Assembly: GCA_025642075.2 (NCBI GenBank)
Contig: JAODUO010000157.1
Location: 567,501 to 631,500, forward strand
DNA length: 64,000 nt
Direction of reading: 5' to 3'
Origin: Ridgeia piscesae
Taxonomy: Eukaryota > Annelida > Polychaeta > Sabellida > Siboglinidae
Shown here: positions 36,935 through 50,119 of the stretch, one piece after another
How positions within the stretch are numbered: the stretch's first letter is position 1
Layout: each line of letters opens with the position of its first letter
The notes under the pieces: generated by a model
Databases searched by the model: none
The model's input: the letters and a program-made list of their open reading frames with translations, nothing else
Told to the model about the DNA's origin: nothing
Position numbers and translations under genes: made by a program

Positions 36935-39752
36935 CTTACCAGTCACATACAGTCTCGCCTACTTACCATGTCACATATCATGCTCTGTCATACTTCACCA
37001 TGTCACATATCATGTCTCTGTCATACGTCGCCATGTCACATATCATGTCTGTGTCATACTTCACCATGTCACATATCATGTCTCTGCATACTTCACCATG
37101 TCACATATCATGTCTTGCATATTTCACCATGTCACATATCATGTCTTGTCATACTTCACCATGTCACATATCATGTCTCTGTCATACTTCACCATGTCAC
37201 ATATCATGTCTCTGCCATATTTCACCATGTCACATATCATGTCTCTGTCATACTTCCCATGTCACATATCATGTCTCTGTCATACTTCACCATGTCACAT
37301 ATCATGTCTGTGCATACTTCACCATGTCACATATCATGTCTCTGCATACTTCACCATGTCACATATCATGTCTCTGCCATATTCACCATGTCACATATCA
37401 TGTCTCTGTCATACTTCCCAGTCACATATCATGTCTCTGTCATACTTCACCATGTCACATATCATGTCTCTGTCATATTTCACCATGTCACATATCATGT
37501 CTCTGTCATACTTCACCATGTCACATATCATGTCTCTGTCATACTTCACCATGTCACATATCATGTCTCTGCATATTTCACCAGTCACATATCATGTCTC
37601 TGTCATACTTACCATGTCACATATCATGTCTCTGTCATACTTCACCATGTCACATATCATGTCTCTGCCATACTTCACCATGTCACATATCATACCTCTG
37701 TCATACTTCACCATGTCACATATCATGTCTCTGCCATATTTCACATGTCACATATCATACCTCTGTCATACTTCACCATGTCACATATCATGTCTCTGTC
37801 ATACTTCGCCATGTCACATATCATGTCTCTGTCATACTTCACCATGTCACATATCATGTCTCTGTCATACTTCACCATGTCACATATCATGTCTCTGCCA
37901 TATTTCACCATGTCACATATCATGTCTCTGTCATACTTCACCATGTCACATATCATGTCTCTGTCATACTTCACCATGTCACATATCATGTCTCTGTCAT
38001 ATTTCACCATGTCACATATCATGTCTCTGTCATACTTCACCATGTCACATATCATGTCTCTGTCATACTTCACCATGTCACATATCATGTCTCTGTCATA
38101 CTTCACCATGTCACATATCATGTCTCTGTCATACTTCACCATGTCACATATCATGTCTCTGCCATACTTCACCATGTCACATATCATGTCTCTGTCATAC
38201 TTCACCATGTCACATATCATGTCTCTGTCATACTTCACCATGTCACATATCATGTCTCTGTCATACTTCACCATGTCACATATCATGTCTCTGTCATACT
38301 TCACCATGTCACATATCATGTCTCTGTCATACTTCACCATGTCACATATCATGTCTCTGTCATACTTCACCATGTCACATATCATGTCTCTGTCATACTT
38401 CACCATGTCACATATCATGTCTCTGTCATACTTCACCATGTCACATATCATGTCTCTGCCATACTTCACCATGTCACATATCATACCTCTGTCATACTTC
38501 ACCATGTCACATATCATGTCTCTGCCATATTTCACCATGTCACATATCATGTCTCTGTCATACTTCACCATGTCACATATCATGTCTCTGTCATACTTCA
38601 CCATGTCACATATCATGTCTCTGTCATACTTCACCATGTCACATATCATACCTCTGTCATACTTCACCATGTCACATATCATGTCTCTGTCATATTTCAC
38701 CATGTCACATATCATACCTCTGTCATACTTCACCATGTCACATATCATGTCTCTGTCATACTTCACCATGTCACATATCATGTCTCTGTCATACTTCACC
38801 ATGTCACATATCATGTCTCTGTCATACTTCACCATGTCACATATCATACCTCTGTCATACTTCACCATGTCACATATCATGTCTCTGTCATACTTCACCA
38901 TGTCACATATCATGTCATCTGTATACTTCACATTCCAGTTCATGTCCTGTCATACTTCACCATGTCACATATCATGTCTCTGTCATACTTATCACCATGT
39001 CTTACATATCACCTGTCTTCATCTCTGTCATACTTCACCATGTCACATATCATGTTCTGTCATACTTCACCATGTCACATATCATACCTCTGTCATACTT
39101 CACCATGTCACATATCATGTCTCTGTCATATTTCACCATGTCACATATCATACCTCTGTCATACTTCACCATGTCACATATCATACCTCTGTCATACTTC
39201 ACCATGTCACATATCATACCTCTGTCATACTTCACCATGTCACATATCATGTCTCTGTCATACTTCACCATGTCACATATCATGTCTCTGTCATACTTCA
39301 CCATGTCACATATCATGTCATTATGTCTATATTTCCATCTTCCCATGTCACATATCATGTCTCTGTCATATTTCACCATGTCACATATCATGTCTCTGTC
39401 ATACTTCACCATGTCACATATCATGTCTCTGCCATACTTCACCATGTCACATATCATGTCTCTGTCATACTTCACCATGTCACATATCATGTCTCTGTCA
39501 TACTTCACCATGTCACATATCATGTCTCTGTCATACTTCACCATGTCACATATCATGTCTCTGTCATACTTCACCATGTCACATATCATGTCTCTGTCAT
39601 ACTTCACCATGTCACATATCATGTCTCTGTCATACTTCACCATGTCACATATCATGTCTCTGTCATACTTCACCATGTCACATATCATGTCTCTGTCATA
39701 CTTCACCATGTCACATATCATGTCTCTGTCATACTTCACCATGTCACAGATG
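36935..39752. repeat. 33-bp minisatellite (about 85 copies)
   Basis: 2.8 kb of a 33-bp unit containing CATATCATGTCTCTGTCATA. Copies are near-perfect at 37.75-38.9 kb and 39.36-39.75 kb, with indels in the left 0.8 kb and at 38.92-39.06 and 39.32-39.35 kb. GTCATACCTCTG-type substitutions (TGTCTCTG to TACCTCTG) recur singly and in clusters. Open frames of up to 997 codons on both strands come from an 11-codon period with no stop. Confidence 0.98.
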
Positions 39753-41010
<1,258 letters not shown>

Positions 41011-42112
41011 TACATAATGTGAAATTATGACAGTAATTTCATACACTACACTCAAAGATAGCTCTTATTTGCAAATTGCAAAAGGAAAAAGCACAAATTT
41101 ATAGACTTATGGTTTGTATAATTATAGTGTTTCACTATAACGCATATTTCATTTTGTCCAGATATCAGGTGACTGACCCTATTTTGTACCGACACGCAAA
41201 ACATGGTCACATTCGCCGTTCGGTACAACTTGAAAAATGAATACATTCGGTTGTGTGTTATTTGTGAAAATACTCTGAAATGTCAGCGAGGACACCTGCA
41301 GAGGTAGGACGCACTGGTGACCACAGAATCACACAGATACATGCGAGAACTGTTGCACAGTAGACATGATATGGCATTCAATTGGTAGACTTGATGAATT
41401 TGCCTGGCAGATATCTCGTTACGTGCACAGCTGGTCTGTCAGCCCCAGTAGCCAGGCATAGCTGTGTTTAAATATTTACCTGTCCACCCGTGTTTTCGAC
41501 GACAAAGTTTGTTTTGGATGAGTAAAATTTGAATGGACGGGTTTAAATTTGAGGAGCAAAAACGTGTTATTTATTTGTGCATACTTAGACTGAGGTTTGG
41601 TGCTTACACGATCACGGATTTCTTTGTATTCGTGTATGTTGAAAATGCAGCTTAGTTGCATTCTGAATTGAACTACCTTTTAAAAGTGTAAGTGTACTTA
41701 TTAAATGTACATACATTGGTGCTGCTAACTGATAAATTTATTCAAGTTTCATTCTGAAATATAAATCTGCATTCTAAATAAACATTTCCAGTGAATCAAC
41801 GCTTTACTTAAGAGTAAATATGTAAACTTTACTTGTATAATATAATACCCACTTATAAGATAAGACAAGCAAAAGCTTAAACATTATGCACATGTGACAC
41901 ATGATTATTAGTATTTGGTTCATTAAGACATTTTGTGCTTAACAGTTGAATGTAGTTTATAAGAACCTTTAATGTGTTCACACAAATAGGCTAACATCTT
42001 AATGGATGTGTTGGATAAACAAATAAAATTTCAATCTATTGTCAACATAAATCAAAATATATTTACTAACATTTTGCTCTTGTACAAATTACTGACCACT
42101 GTTCTTAGTTGT
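41011..42112. other. AT-rich spacer with an interspersed-repeat fragment
   Basis: No gene recognised; 41480-41575 resembles 62165-62255 (separate entries). Confidence 0.45.
41480..41575. repeat. Interspersed repeat with GTCCACCCGT / GGACGGGT, copy 1
   Basis: CTGTCCACCCGTGTTTT, then ATGAGTAAAATTTGAATGGA, CGGGT and GAGGAGCAAAAA occur in the same order as at 62165-62255. Class unknown. Confidence 0.45.
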
Positions 42113-42210
42113 GCACCCCACCCCACCCCACCCCACCCCACCCCACCCACCACCCACCCCACCCCACCCCACCCCCCCCCCGCCCCCCCCACCCCCCCCG
42201 CCCCACCCCA
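42113..42210. repeat. C-rich (CCCCA)n tract
   Basis: Runs of CCCCA grading into C9-C10 runs broken by single G or A. The minus strand has many consecutive G4 runs, a strong G-quadruplex pattern, with i-motif potential on the plus strand. Confidence 0.95.
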
Positions 42211-43059
42211 GCGCCTGAGGAATTGCAATTACTGCTTGTCACTGATGGTGTGCCATAGTTAGCAGTCTTCCGAAGAATTGCAATTTTTCATCATCAACGC
42301 AACATTCTAACATCTGAATGGCAGCAGCTGCTTCCTACGGCCTCCATGGATGGCCTCCATGGATGGCCTTCATGGATGGCCTCCAAGGATGGCCTCCATG
42401 GATGGCCTCCAAGGATGGCCTCAGATGACAGCCAGATTGGACAGTTGGGATGATACATGTGACATAAAACAGTCATCCGTGGAAATGGCAGCGTCCACAA
42501 ACAGCCGCCGCTGAAAACGAATTGAAAGCGCCTCATCAATTAATCATAACTTTGCCATCAATCTTCGTATTGGTTTTTAATTTTGTTTCTCTGTTGTGAT
42601 CACAAGTCTTACGTCCGTGCTCTGCCGCGAGTCGACAGCGGTTTGGCCACAGCACCCGCGTCAATTATGCATCGTTATCTGCGCTGTCAGACGCCAAGAC
42701 TGTCATGGCCGCTTGCGACGTCACTTCAGAACTGAGCAGCCATAAAAAGCACAAGAGACTCCCAAGTGACAATTGTCAATGACGACAGTCGCGTTGTTAT
42801 TTACGACTCCGGCTGGACGTCACACGACTGTGTATAAGTGCAGAACTTCACATCTCTCAATCGGACTGAGTAAGACCAGGCAGACTGGTCAGCTAGTTAC
42901 TAGTGACCAGAAGTCAAATGGTCAGTTACTACTTCTATCTCAGATATTCCCATCTGTTAGCTGCACTGCAATTTGCTTTTTTTAATTTGAAAATACTTAA
43001 TCCACTGCATTGTGCCTATATCTACTTATACCTATGACACTTGTCATAAATGATTCCCC
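42211..43059. other. Spacer with 13-bp repeat and a possible promoter-like stretch
   Basis: 42338-42421 is about six copies of ATGGATGGCCTCC (13 bp). 42600-42790 is complex and CpG-bearing, with GACGTCAC (CRE-like) at 42717 and CATAAAAAG at 42741, loosely promoter-like. A 70-codon frame (42773-42985) follows but is unsupported. Confidence 0.35.
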
Positions 43060-43340
43060 CATAATGCAATCCATCAAACTAATGATCCATCGCACTATAC
43101 TCCCGCATACTACAATCCATTGCACTATGATCCCTCATACTATGATTCCTCGTACTGTGATCCTTGTACAACGATCATCGCACTATGATTCCTCGTATTA
43201 TGACCGTCATGCTATGATTCCTCATACTATGATTCCTTATAGTATGATTGCTCATACTATGATTCCTCGTACTATGACTGTCGTACTATGATTCCTCGTA
43301 CTAGGATTCCTTGTACTATGATTGCTCACGTACAATCCCC
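43060..43340. repeat. Degenerate 15-bp repeat
   Basis: Imperfect ACTATGATTCCTCGT units (about 18), strongly diverged, with GCAC/CATAC alternation. Confidence 0.8.
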
Positions 43341-43510
43341 CACAATATGATTTCTTGTGGTACAATCCAAAGCACTAAAACAACTCACATAACGATCCGT
43401 TGTATTACGATCACTACTAGGACTATCACATCACCACAGACCGCCTTACAGTCACATCATGATTACTCACTGTAATCATCATTCACACTCCAAAACCTCG
43501 AACAATGATC
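43341..43510. other. Short spacer
   Basis: Tails of degenerate repeat and unique sequence. Confidence 0.4.
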
Positions 43511-43822
43511 CGTCAATCCCTTCAATCCCTTATCCCTTCAAACCCTCCAATCCCTTCAATCCCTTCAATCCCTTATCCCTTCAAACCCTCCAATCCCTTC
43601 AATCCCTTCAAACCCTCCAATCCCTTCAATCCCTTCAATCCCTTATCCCTTCAAACCCTCCAATCCCTTCAATCCCTTCAATCCCTTCAATCCCTTCAAT
43701 CCCTTCAATCCCTTCAATCCCTTCAATCCCTTCAATCCCTTCAATCCCTTCAATCCCTCCAATCCCTTCAATCCCTTCAATCCCTTCAATCCCTTCAATC
43801 CCTTCAATCCCTTCAATCCCTT
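43511..43822. repeat. 9-bp minisatellite
   Basis: About 34 copies of CCCTTCAAT with recurring TTATCCCTTCAAACCCTCC variant blocks in the left half, which indicates a longer duplicated block (43547-43670). Confidence 0.95.
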
Positions 43823-43892
43823 GCACTACAATTCCAACTGCCATGTTCACTTGCATTACAATCGCTTGTACCATCAGAGGAGCACCATCACC

Positions 43893-44115
43893 TGGACATC
43901 ACTGATGACATCACTGATGACATCACTGATGACATCACTGATGACATCACGATGACATCACCTGATGACATCACTGATGACATCACGATGACATCACTGA
44001 TGACATCACTGATGACATCACCGATGACATCACCGATGACATCACTGATGACATCACTGATGACATCACTGATGACATCACTGATGACATCACTGATGAC
44101 ATCACTGATGACATC
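43893..44115. repeat. 12-bp minisatellite
   Basis: About 18 copies of GATGACATCACT; it shares the 9-mer GATGACATC with the 21-bp array at 4.3-5.7 kb. Confidence 0.95.
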
Positions 44116-44205
44116 ACATCATTGCATTGCATGTCTCTGTGCCATAAATTATATATACAAATATGGCATTTGTAATGAACTTATCTTATTAATATTACTA
44201 AAATA

Positions 44206-44212
44206 TTAATAT

Positions 44213-44296
<84 letters not shown>

Positions 44297-44600
44297 CATC
44301 ACACACCACATATATATACATATATATGATGCATGTATATATATATATATATACAGTGTATATATATTTAAGTAATAGAGGGAAAGAATTCATGTATTGT
44401 CATGTGTAACAATCCAGTGTAGTTGAACTGTGTGACAGACATGGCTTGTTGAGTGCAGAATATGCCAGGCTATTTATGTTTTGGTGGAACATGATTACTG
44501 AGTTATTATATATATTATAAATTATATATATATATAGATAGGTATAATATAAATAATATATATATATAATATAATTATATATAATATATATATATATATA
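44206..44600. repeat. Two TA-rich tracts
   Basis: 44206-44365 and 44505-44600 are TA repeats with TATACA and TAATTATA breaks; 44366-44504 between them is unique. Confidence 0.9.
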
Positions 44601-44728
44601 TCAAAAAGACACAAATATTTCTTTTATGAGACAAAGAAACTATAAAATTATGTGCAGAGATCATCACAGCCCACAACTGTTATACAAAATGGCTGAAGCA
44701 CCTATAAGAGCAGCAGCTTCTTGCACCC

Positions 44729-46092
44729 ACTGTGTGGGGAGACAGACTGCCAGGCTGTGTGTGGGGAGTGTGGGGAGACAGACTGCCAGGCTGTGTGTGG
44801 GGAGTGTGGGGAGACAGACTGCCAGGCTGTGTGTGGGGAGTGTGGGGAGACAGACTGCCAGGCTGTGTGTGGGGAGTGTGGGGAGACAGACTGCCAGGCT
44901 GTGTGTGGGGAGTGTGGGGAGACAGACTGCCAGGCTGTGTGTGGGGAGTGTGGGGAGACAGACTGCCAGGCTGTGTGTGGGGAGTGTGGGGAGACAGACT
45001 GCCAGGCTGTGTGTGGGGAGTGTGGGGAGACAGACTGCCAGGCTGTGTGTGGGGAGTGTGGGGAGACAGACTGCCAGGCTGTGTGTGGGGAGTGTGGGGA
45101 GACAGACTGCCAAGCTGTGTGTGGGGAGTGTGGGGAGACAGACTGCCAGGCTGTGTGTGGGGAGTGTGGGGAGACAGACTGCCAGGCTGTGTGTGGGGAG
45201 TGTGGGGAGACAGACTGCCAAGCTGTGTGTGGGGAGTGTGGGGAGACAGACTGCCAGGCTGTGTGTGGGGAGTGTGGGGAGACAGACTGCCAGGCTGTGT
45301 GTGGGGAGTGTGGGGAGACAGACTGCCAGGCTCTGTGTGGGGCATGTTGGGAGACAGACTGCCAGGCTGTCTGTGGTGAGTGTGGGGGGACAGACTGCAA
45401 GGCTGTCTGTGGTGAGTGTAGTGAGGACAGACTGCCAGGCTGTGTGTGGGGAGTGTGGGGAGACAGACTGCCAGGCTGTGTGTGGGGAGTGTGGGGAGAC
45501 AGACTGCCAGGCTGTGTGTGGGGAGTGTGGGGAGACAGACTGCCAGGCTCTGTGTGGGGCATGTTGGGAGACAGACTGCCAGGCTGTCTGTGGTGAGTGT
45601 GGGGGGACAGACTGCAAGGCTGTCTGTGGTGAGTGTAGTGAGGACAGACTGCCAGGCTGTGTGTGGGGAGTGTGGGGAGACAGACTGCCAGGCTGTGTGT
45701 GGGGAGTGTGGGGAGACAGACTGCCAGGCTGTGTGTGGGGAGTGTGGGGAGACAGACTGCCAGGCTGTTTGTGGGGAGTGTGGGGAGACAGACTGCCAGG
45801 CTCTGTGTGGGGCATGTTGGGAGACAGACTGCCAGGCTGTCTGTGGTGAGTGTGGGGGGACAGACTGCAAGGCTGTCTGTGGTGAGTGTAGTGAGGACAG
45901 ACTGCCAGGCTGTCTGTGGTGAGTGTAGGGGGACAGACTGCCAGGCTGTCTGTGGGGAGTGTGTGGAGACAGACTGCAAGGCTGTCTGTGGTGAGTGTAG
46001 TGAGGACAGACTGCCAGGCTGTCTGTGGTGAGTGTGGGGGGACAGACTGCCAGGCTGTGTGTGGGGAGTGTGGTGAGACAGACTGCCTGTGT
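44729..46092. repeat. 36-bp minisatellite with 217/253-bp higher-order blocks
   Basis: About 38 copies of a 36-bp unit containing GACAGACTGCCAGGCTGTGT. The left 0.6 kb is uniform. From 45331 a variant block (CTCTGTGTGGGGCATGTTGG onward) recurs at 45548 and 45801, offsets 217 and 253 (6 and 7 units plus one base, from a 37-bp TAGTGAGGAC unit). The plus strand encodes a Cys-rich 12-residue repeat (CGECGETDCQAV), but the one-base shifts move it between frames, and minus frames of about 500 codons are equally open, so coding is unlikely. Confidence 0.97.
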
Positions 46093-46738
46093 ACATGTGG
46101 GCCTGTGTCCATGTGTCCACCACATGCAGTGGTCATTTGTCAGTGTCAGTGTCTGCTGTCCACAGGACACTGTTGACACTGAGGACACATCGGTCACTGT
46201 CACCACAGCCCCAGTGCTCCAGGTTCACACTTAAATCAGTTTTGTTAATTTAGTAAATAAAATACTACCGTTATTATAGCAAAAGTATCAGCTGCAGTTG
46301 TCTTTTCAACAGAATCAGTTATCATGAATCTGATGTTTTGATGTCCGCATATGTGTCACTAGTTTAAATAATATCCCCTATGAATATTTTGGTCAAAATA
46401 TTTTAGTTGGTTCATCTGGTTATTTGCTAAATCAAACCGCATGTTGAATTTGTTGATGACATGATTTTTTCAAAGAAGCCATAGAAAGTTGATAACATGA
46501 CAAAGAAACATGCATAATCAAATCACACAATCACGTATATAAATTCAATTTGTTTCTCAAATAAATTACCTGAATCTATTCTTGCCTGACTTTTAAATAA
46601 GGTATACTTTATTTGACAATTTTACCAAAATAACATAAAAAATTGCACTAACGTAAGTTATTTTCTGCAAAAACTAATTTTAAAGTAAACAAGTAAAAGG
46701 TTAGAAAGGAAACATCAACAACAAGTTTCATACATACC
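46093..46738. other. AT-rich spacer
   Basis: Nothing recognised. Confidence 0.5.
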
Positions 46739-47043
46739 CAGTGTTTCCCCTGGGTAAAATGATGTGCGAGGTGGTAGGGTGGGATGAACAATGCTATGTT
46801 AGTCTGGAGGCTGTTGGCGCCCTGGACTTATTTTTAAAACTACCCTCAAATTGGTGCATGAGATATGTTTAACCTGTTTCCTGTTATATAGAAGGGAAAC
46901 ACATTCATAACTACAGGGTAGCAGCATTTAACCATGTTCATGGTTCAGGAATAGCTACACGGTGGCAGTATTAGCATATTTTGGGTGAGGTAACTTACAG
47001 TCAGGTGAATCACATCACTCATCATAGAGCAGGGGAAACACAG
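46739..47043. mobile_element. Possible non-autonomous hAT-like element (305 bp)
   Basis: The left end CAGTGTTTCCCCTG and right end CAGGGGAAACACAG are inverted repeats differing at one base; CAGTG-TTTCCC is typical of hAT termini. Similarity extends inward (ATGATG on the left, CATCAT on the right). No protein is encoded. Flanking 8-mers do not match, so no target-site duplication is visible; the copy would be old, or the inverted repeat coincidental. Confidence 0.35.
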
Positions 47044-47660
47044 CGTGTCACATTTATGTAACCCGTAGTTTTGGCTCGAAATTCTGTGTGCACAGCATAA
47101 CCTATATGTCCATAATCCAACTAAACTACATCTGTCAGACAACGAAGCGACCTACATCAATCTTAATCCACAGGGTTTTGGAGACTCTGCCTCCACCAGG
47201 AGCGACATCTCTCATTTGTAATTCAGTGTAACTCTGTGTTACTGCAAAGTCAGTTCTTACTGTTATTCAGTTAAACACAATGGCTGGCCACTGAGTGGTT
47301 TGGGCTGAGTTAGTCTATTCGTGGCTATTCTTTGAATTCCATGGAATGTCAATTGACCCGTAGTGGACACCTGCTATCTGTAAGTGTGTGGACAGTCAGA
47401 ATAAAGTCCTGACAGTTAAAAAAGGGAAACTGACCCACTGTTTTTAACAACTGATGTCTCACTCACTACCCACAGGGGTGGGTGATTTAGTCTGTTGTGT
47501 TGGTGTGTCGTACTGGTGGTGTCAGATGTAACCGACCTGATGACAAACTTGTAACCAAGGACAGGTGTAACACAGGTACAGGTACGTCACAACACAGGGT
47601 GTTTATTACCTGAGACCTTAAGTTACCCATAACAAGATATAACCAAGATTACATGCGAGT
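47044..47660. other. Unique spacer
   Basis: Nothing recognised. Confidence 0.5.
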
Positions 47661-47896
47661 CAGTGTGTGTGTGTGTGCGTGCGTGCATGCGTGCGTGCGT
47701 GCGTGCGTGCGTGTGTGGTGTATAATAATTATGTATGTGTGTGTGTGGTGTGTGTGTGTGTGTGCGTGTGTACGCGCGTGTGTGCGTGTGCCTGCGTGCA
47801 GTGCATTGCAGTGTGCACGCACGCACGTGTGTGTCTCTGTGTGTGTGTATCTGTGTGTGTGCGTATGCGTGTGCATGCGTGTATGCACATGAGTGA
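47661..47896. repeat. GT/GC alternating microsatellite
   Basis: GTGCGTGC-, GTGTGTG- and GCACGCAC-type repeats with few breaks in purine-pyrimidine alternation; strong Z-DNA potential. Confidence 0.92.
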
Positions 47897-48500
47897 AAAT
47901 ATAAAAAAACACTATCACTGCCGACATTATTATTTTCCTGACCGACCAGCGTAAGTGTGCCGGTGGTGCACTCTGGTGTTAACCGTTTTCAGTTCTTAAG
48001 ATCAACGTCAAGGAGGCAACACAATTGTAAAGAGCAACACTGTCTTACACGCTACAAAATGTAGTGAACTGGTCCACTGGGCTTGGAATTATTCCAGATA
48101 AACCTGTCGTCTAAACTCTCACCATCGCATGGCAAATCTAGCGGAACATTCTCGATTTCATTGGCTCACTGAATATTTCCCACAATTAGGGGTTTGGCTT
48201 GCAACAATTTCCTGTCGGCCACCCGGCTGCTTTATTGTCGTTCCAGAGTTCCGCAGCAAACATCAATTATCCTCCAGTGAATTGTGACCCGTCTCGTTTC
48301 TGCAGAATGCTTCTCCATGAATTACAGGCTAATCTATTTAGCAGAAAAAATTGCTGTGTGATATTGGATTAGCGTCAGTCGGCAATGAAATAATCTGACA
48401 GTTTCGGTGCCGGGCAATATCAAACTTCTGGAAAGCGTGTGAAAATGTGTGGCGGTGATTATCCGGTTAATGCTGATGGTTAAATTTCCAAGGCACCTGC
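47897..48500. other. Complex spacer, possible conserved non-coding block
   Basis: 48100-48490 is non-repetitive, balanced in composition and rich in TTTATTG, TAATCT and ATTAG-like words. No frame has coding character. It reads like a regulatory block; inference only. Confidence 0.3.
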
Positions 48501-49437
48501 TCAATTCATAAGACAACTGCTCAAGCAGCCAATTCATAAGACAACTGCTCAAGCAGCCAATTCATAAGACAACTGATCAAGCAGCCAATTCATAAGACAA
48601 CTGATCAAGCAGCCAATTCATAAGACAACTGCTCAAGCAGCCAATTCATAAGACAACTGATCAAGCAGCCAATTCATAAGACAACTGATCAAGCAGCCAA
48701 TTCATAAGACAACTGATCAAGCAGCCAATTCATAAGACAACTGATCAAGCAGCCAATTCATAAGACAACTGCTCAAGCAGCCAATTCATAAGACAACTGA
48801 TCAAGCAGCCAATTCATAAGACAACTGATCAAGCAGCCAATTCATAAGACAACTGATCAAGCAGCCAATTCATAAGACAACTGATCAAGCAGCCAATTCA
48901 TAAGACAACTGATCAAGCAGCCAATTCATAAGACAACTGATCAAGCAGCCAATTCATAAGACAACTGATCAAGCAGCCAATTCATAAGACAACTGCTCAA
49001 GCAGCCAATTCATAAGACAACTGCTCAAGCAGCCAATTCATAAGACAACTGCTCAAGCAGCCAATTCATAAGACAACTGCTCAAGCAGCCAATTCATAAG
49101 ACAACTGCTCAAGCAGCCAATTCATAAGACAACTGATCAAGCAGCCAATTCATAAGACAACTGATCAAGCAGCCAATTCATAAGACAACTGCTCAAGCAG
49201 CCAATTCATAAGACAACTGCTCAAGCAGCCAATTCATAAGACAACTGATCAAGCAGCCAATTCATAAGACAACTGATCAAGCAGCCAATTCATAAGACAA
49301 CTGATCAAGCAGCCAATTCATAAGACAACTGCTCAAGCAGCCAATTCATAAGACAACTGATCAAGCAGCCAATTCATAAGACAACTGATCAAGCAGCCAA
49401 TTCATAAGACAACTGCTCAACCAGCCAATTCATAAGG
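48501..49437. repeat. 28-bp minisatellite
   Basis: About 33 copies of a 28-bp unit containing AATTCATAAGACAACTGCTC. One site switches between CTGCTCAAG and CTGATCAAG in block-like runs; length is otherwise invariant. CTGCTCAAGCAG is a near-palindrome. Confidence 0.97.
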
Positions 49438-49790
49438 CAAATTCTAAATAAACAACACAACTTGGCAATTAATAAAACGTTTGCCCAATTCATGAAATAG
49501 CCATCCTGGTCATAATAACTGCCCAATATTTCTGTCAACTGCCCAAATTATAACATATCAGCCCGATTCATAAGAGACAGCTGCCCAATTCATGTGGCAA
49601 CTGCCCAACTCACCATTTAAGTCAATTACCCAAACTCAACACGCACCTCTTGAATTCATAAAGTGACTGCCCAACTCATGAGGCAAATGCCCGACTCACA
49701 AGGCAAATTCTCAACTCATAATGCAATTGCTTAAATCATAAAGCAATTGACTGTATCAAAAGCAACTGCTAAGTCTGCTAGTTCCTAAGA
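49438..49790. repeat. Decayed copies flanking the 28-bp array
   Basis: About 15 divergent, unevenly spaced words of the type CAACTGCCCAATTCATAAG, GCAAATGCCCGACTC and GCAATTGCTTAAATC. They retain the unit order of the adjacent array while losing its spacing. Confidence 0.7.
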
Positions 49791-50119
49791 CAATGTGTCC
49801 AACTCATTTGCAAGTTGCCTGGACCAGCAGACAAAGTCACATGACCAGACAACTGCCTCAGTATCAAGTGAGGGGACTGTGAATATTCTGGTCAAGTCCC
49901 GGGCCTGTCCTGGCTCGTCTTGTCTTGTCACTGTTGATGCGGCCGGACGTCTCCACAAACTCAGTTACACACACTTGACTTTCATCCATCACACTGCATT
50001 TGCATATCGGCCAGAACCGCCCAATCAATACATCTCCAGAGACGTCGAGACGACGTTTCCAAGAACTCGAGGAAACAACTGCGGAAGACGCACAAGAGCC
50101 ACTATACCATGTCACCTGA
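49791..50119. other. Complex spacer
   Basis: Single-copy and CpG-bearing. A 112-codon plus frame (49795-50133) overlaps repeat-derived sequence at both ends and has no recognised motif. Confidence 0.4.

Noticed and set aside
42600..42790. CRE-like GACGTCAC and CATAAAAAG as a core promoter
   Set aside because: Spacing is plausible but both words are common, and the following frame has no support; kept only as a remark in the spacer entry.
44664..46206. Minus-strand frames of 473-508 codons
   Set aside because: All three minus phases are open over the same 36-bp array, which cannot reflect a real protein in each.
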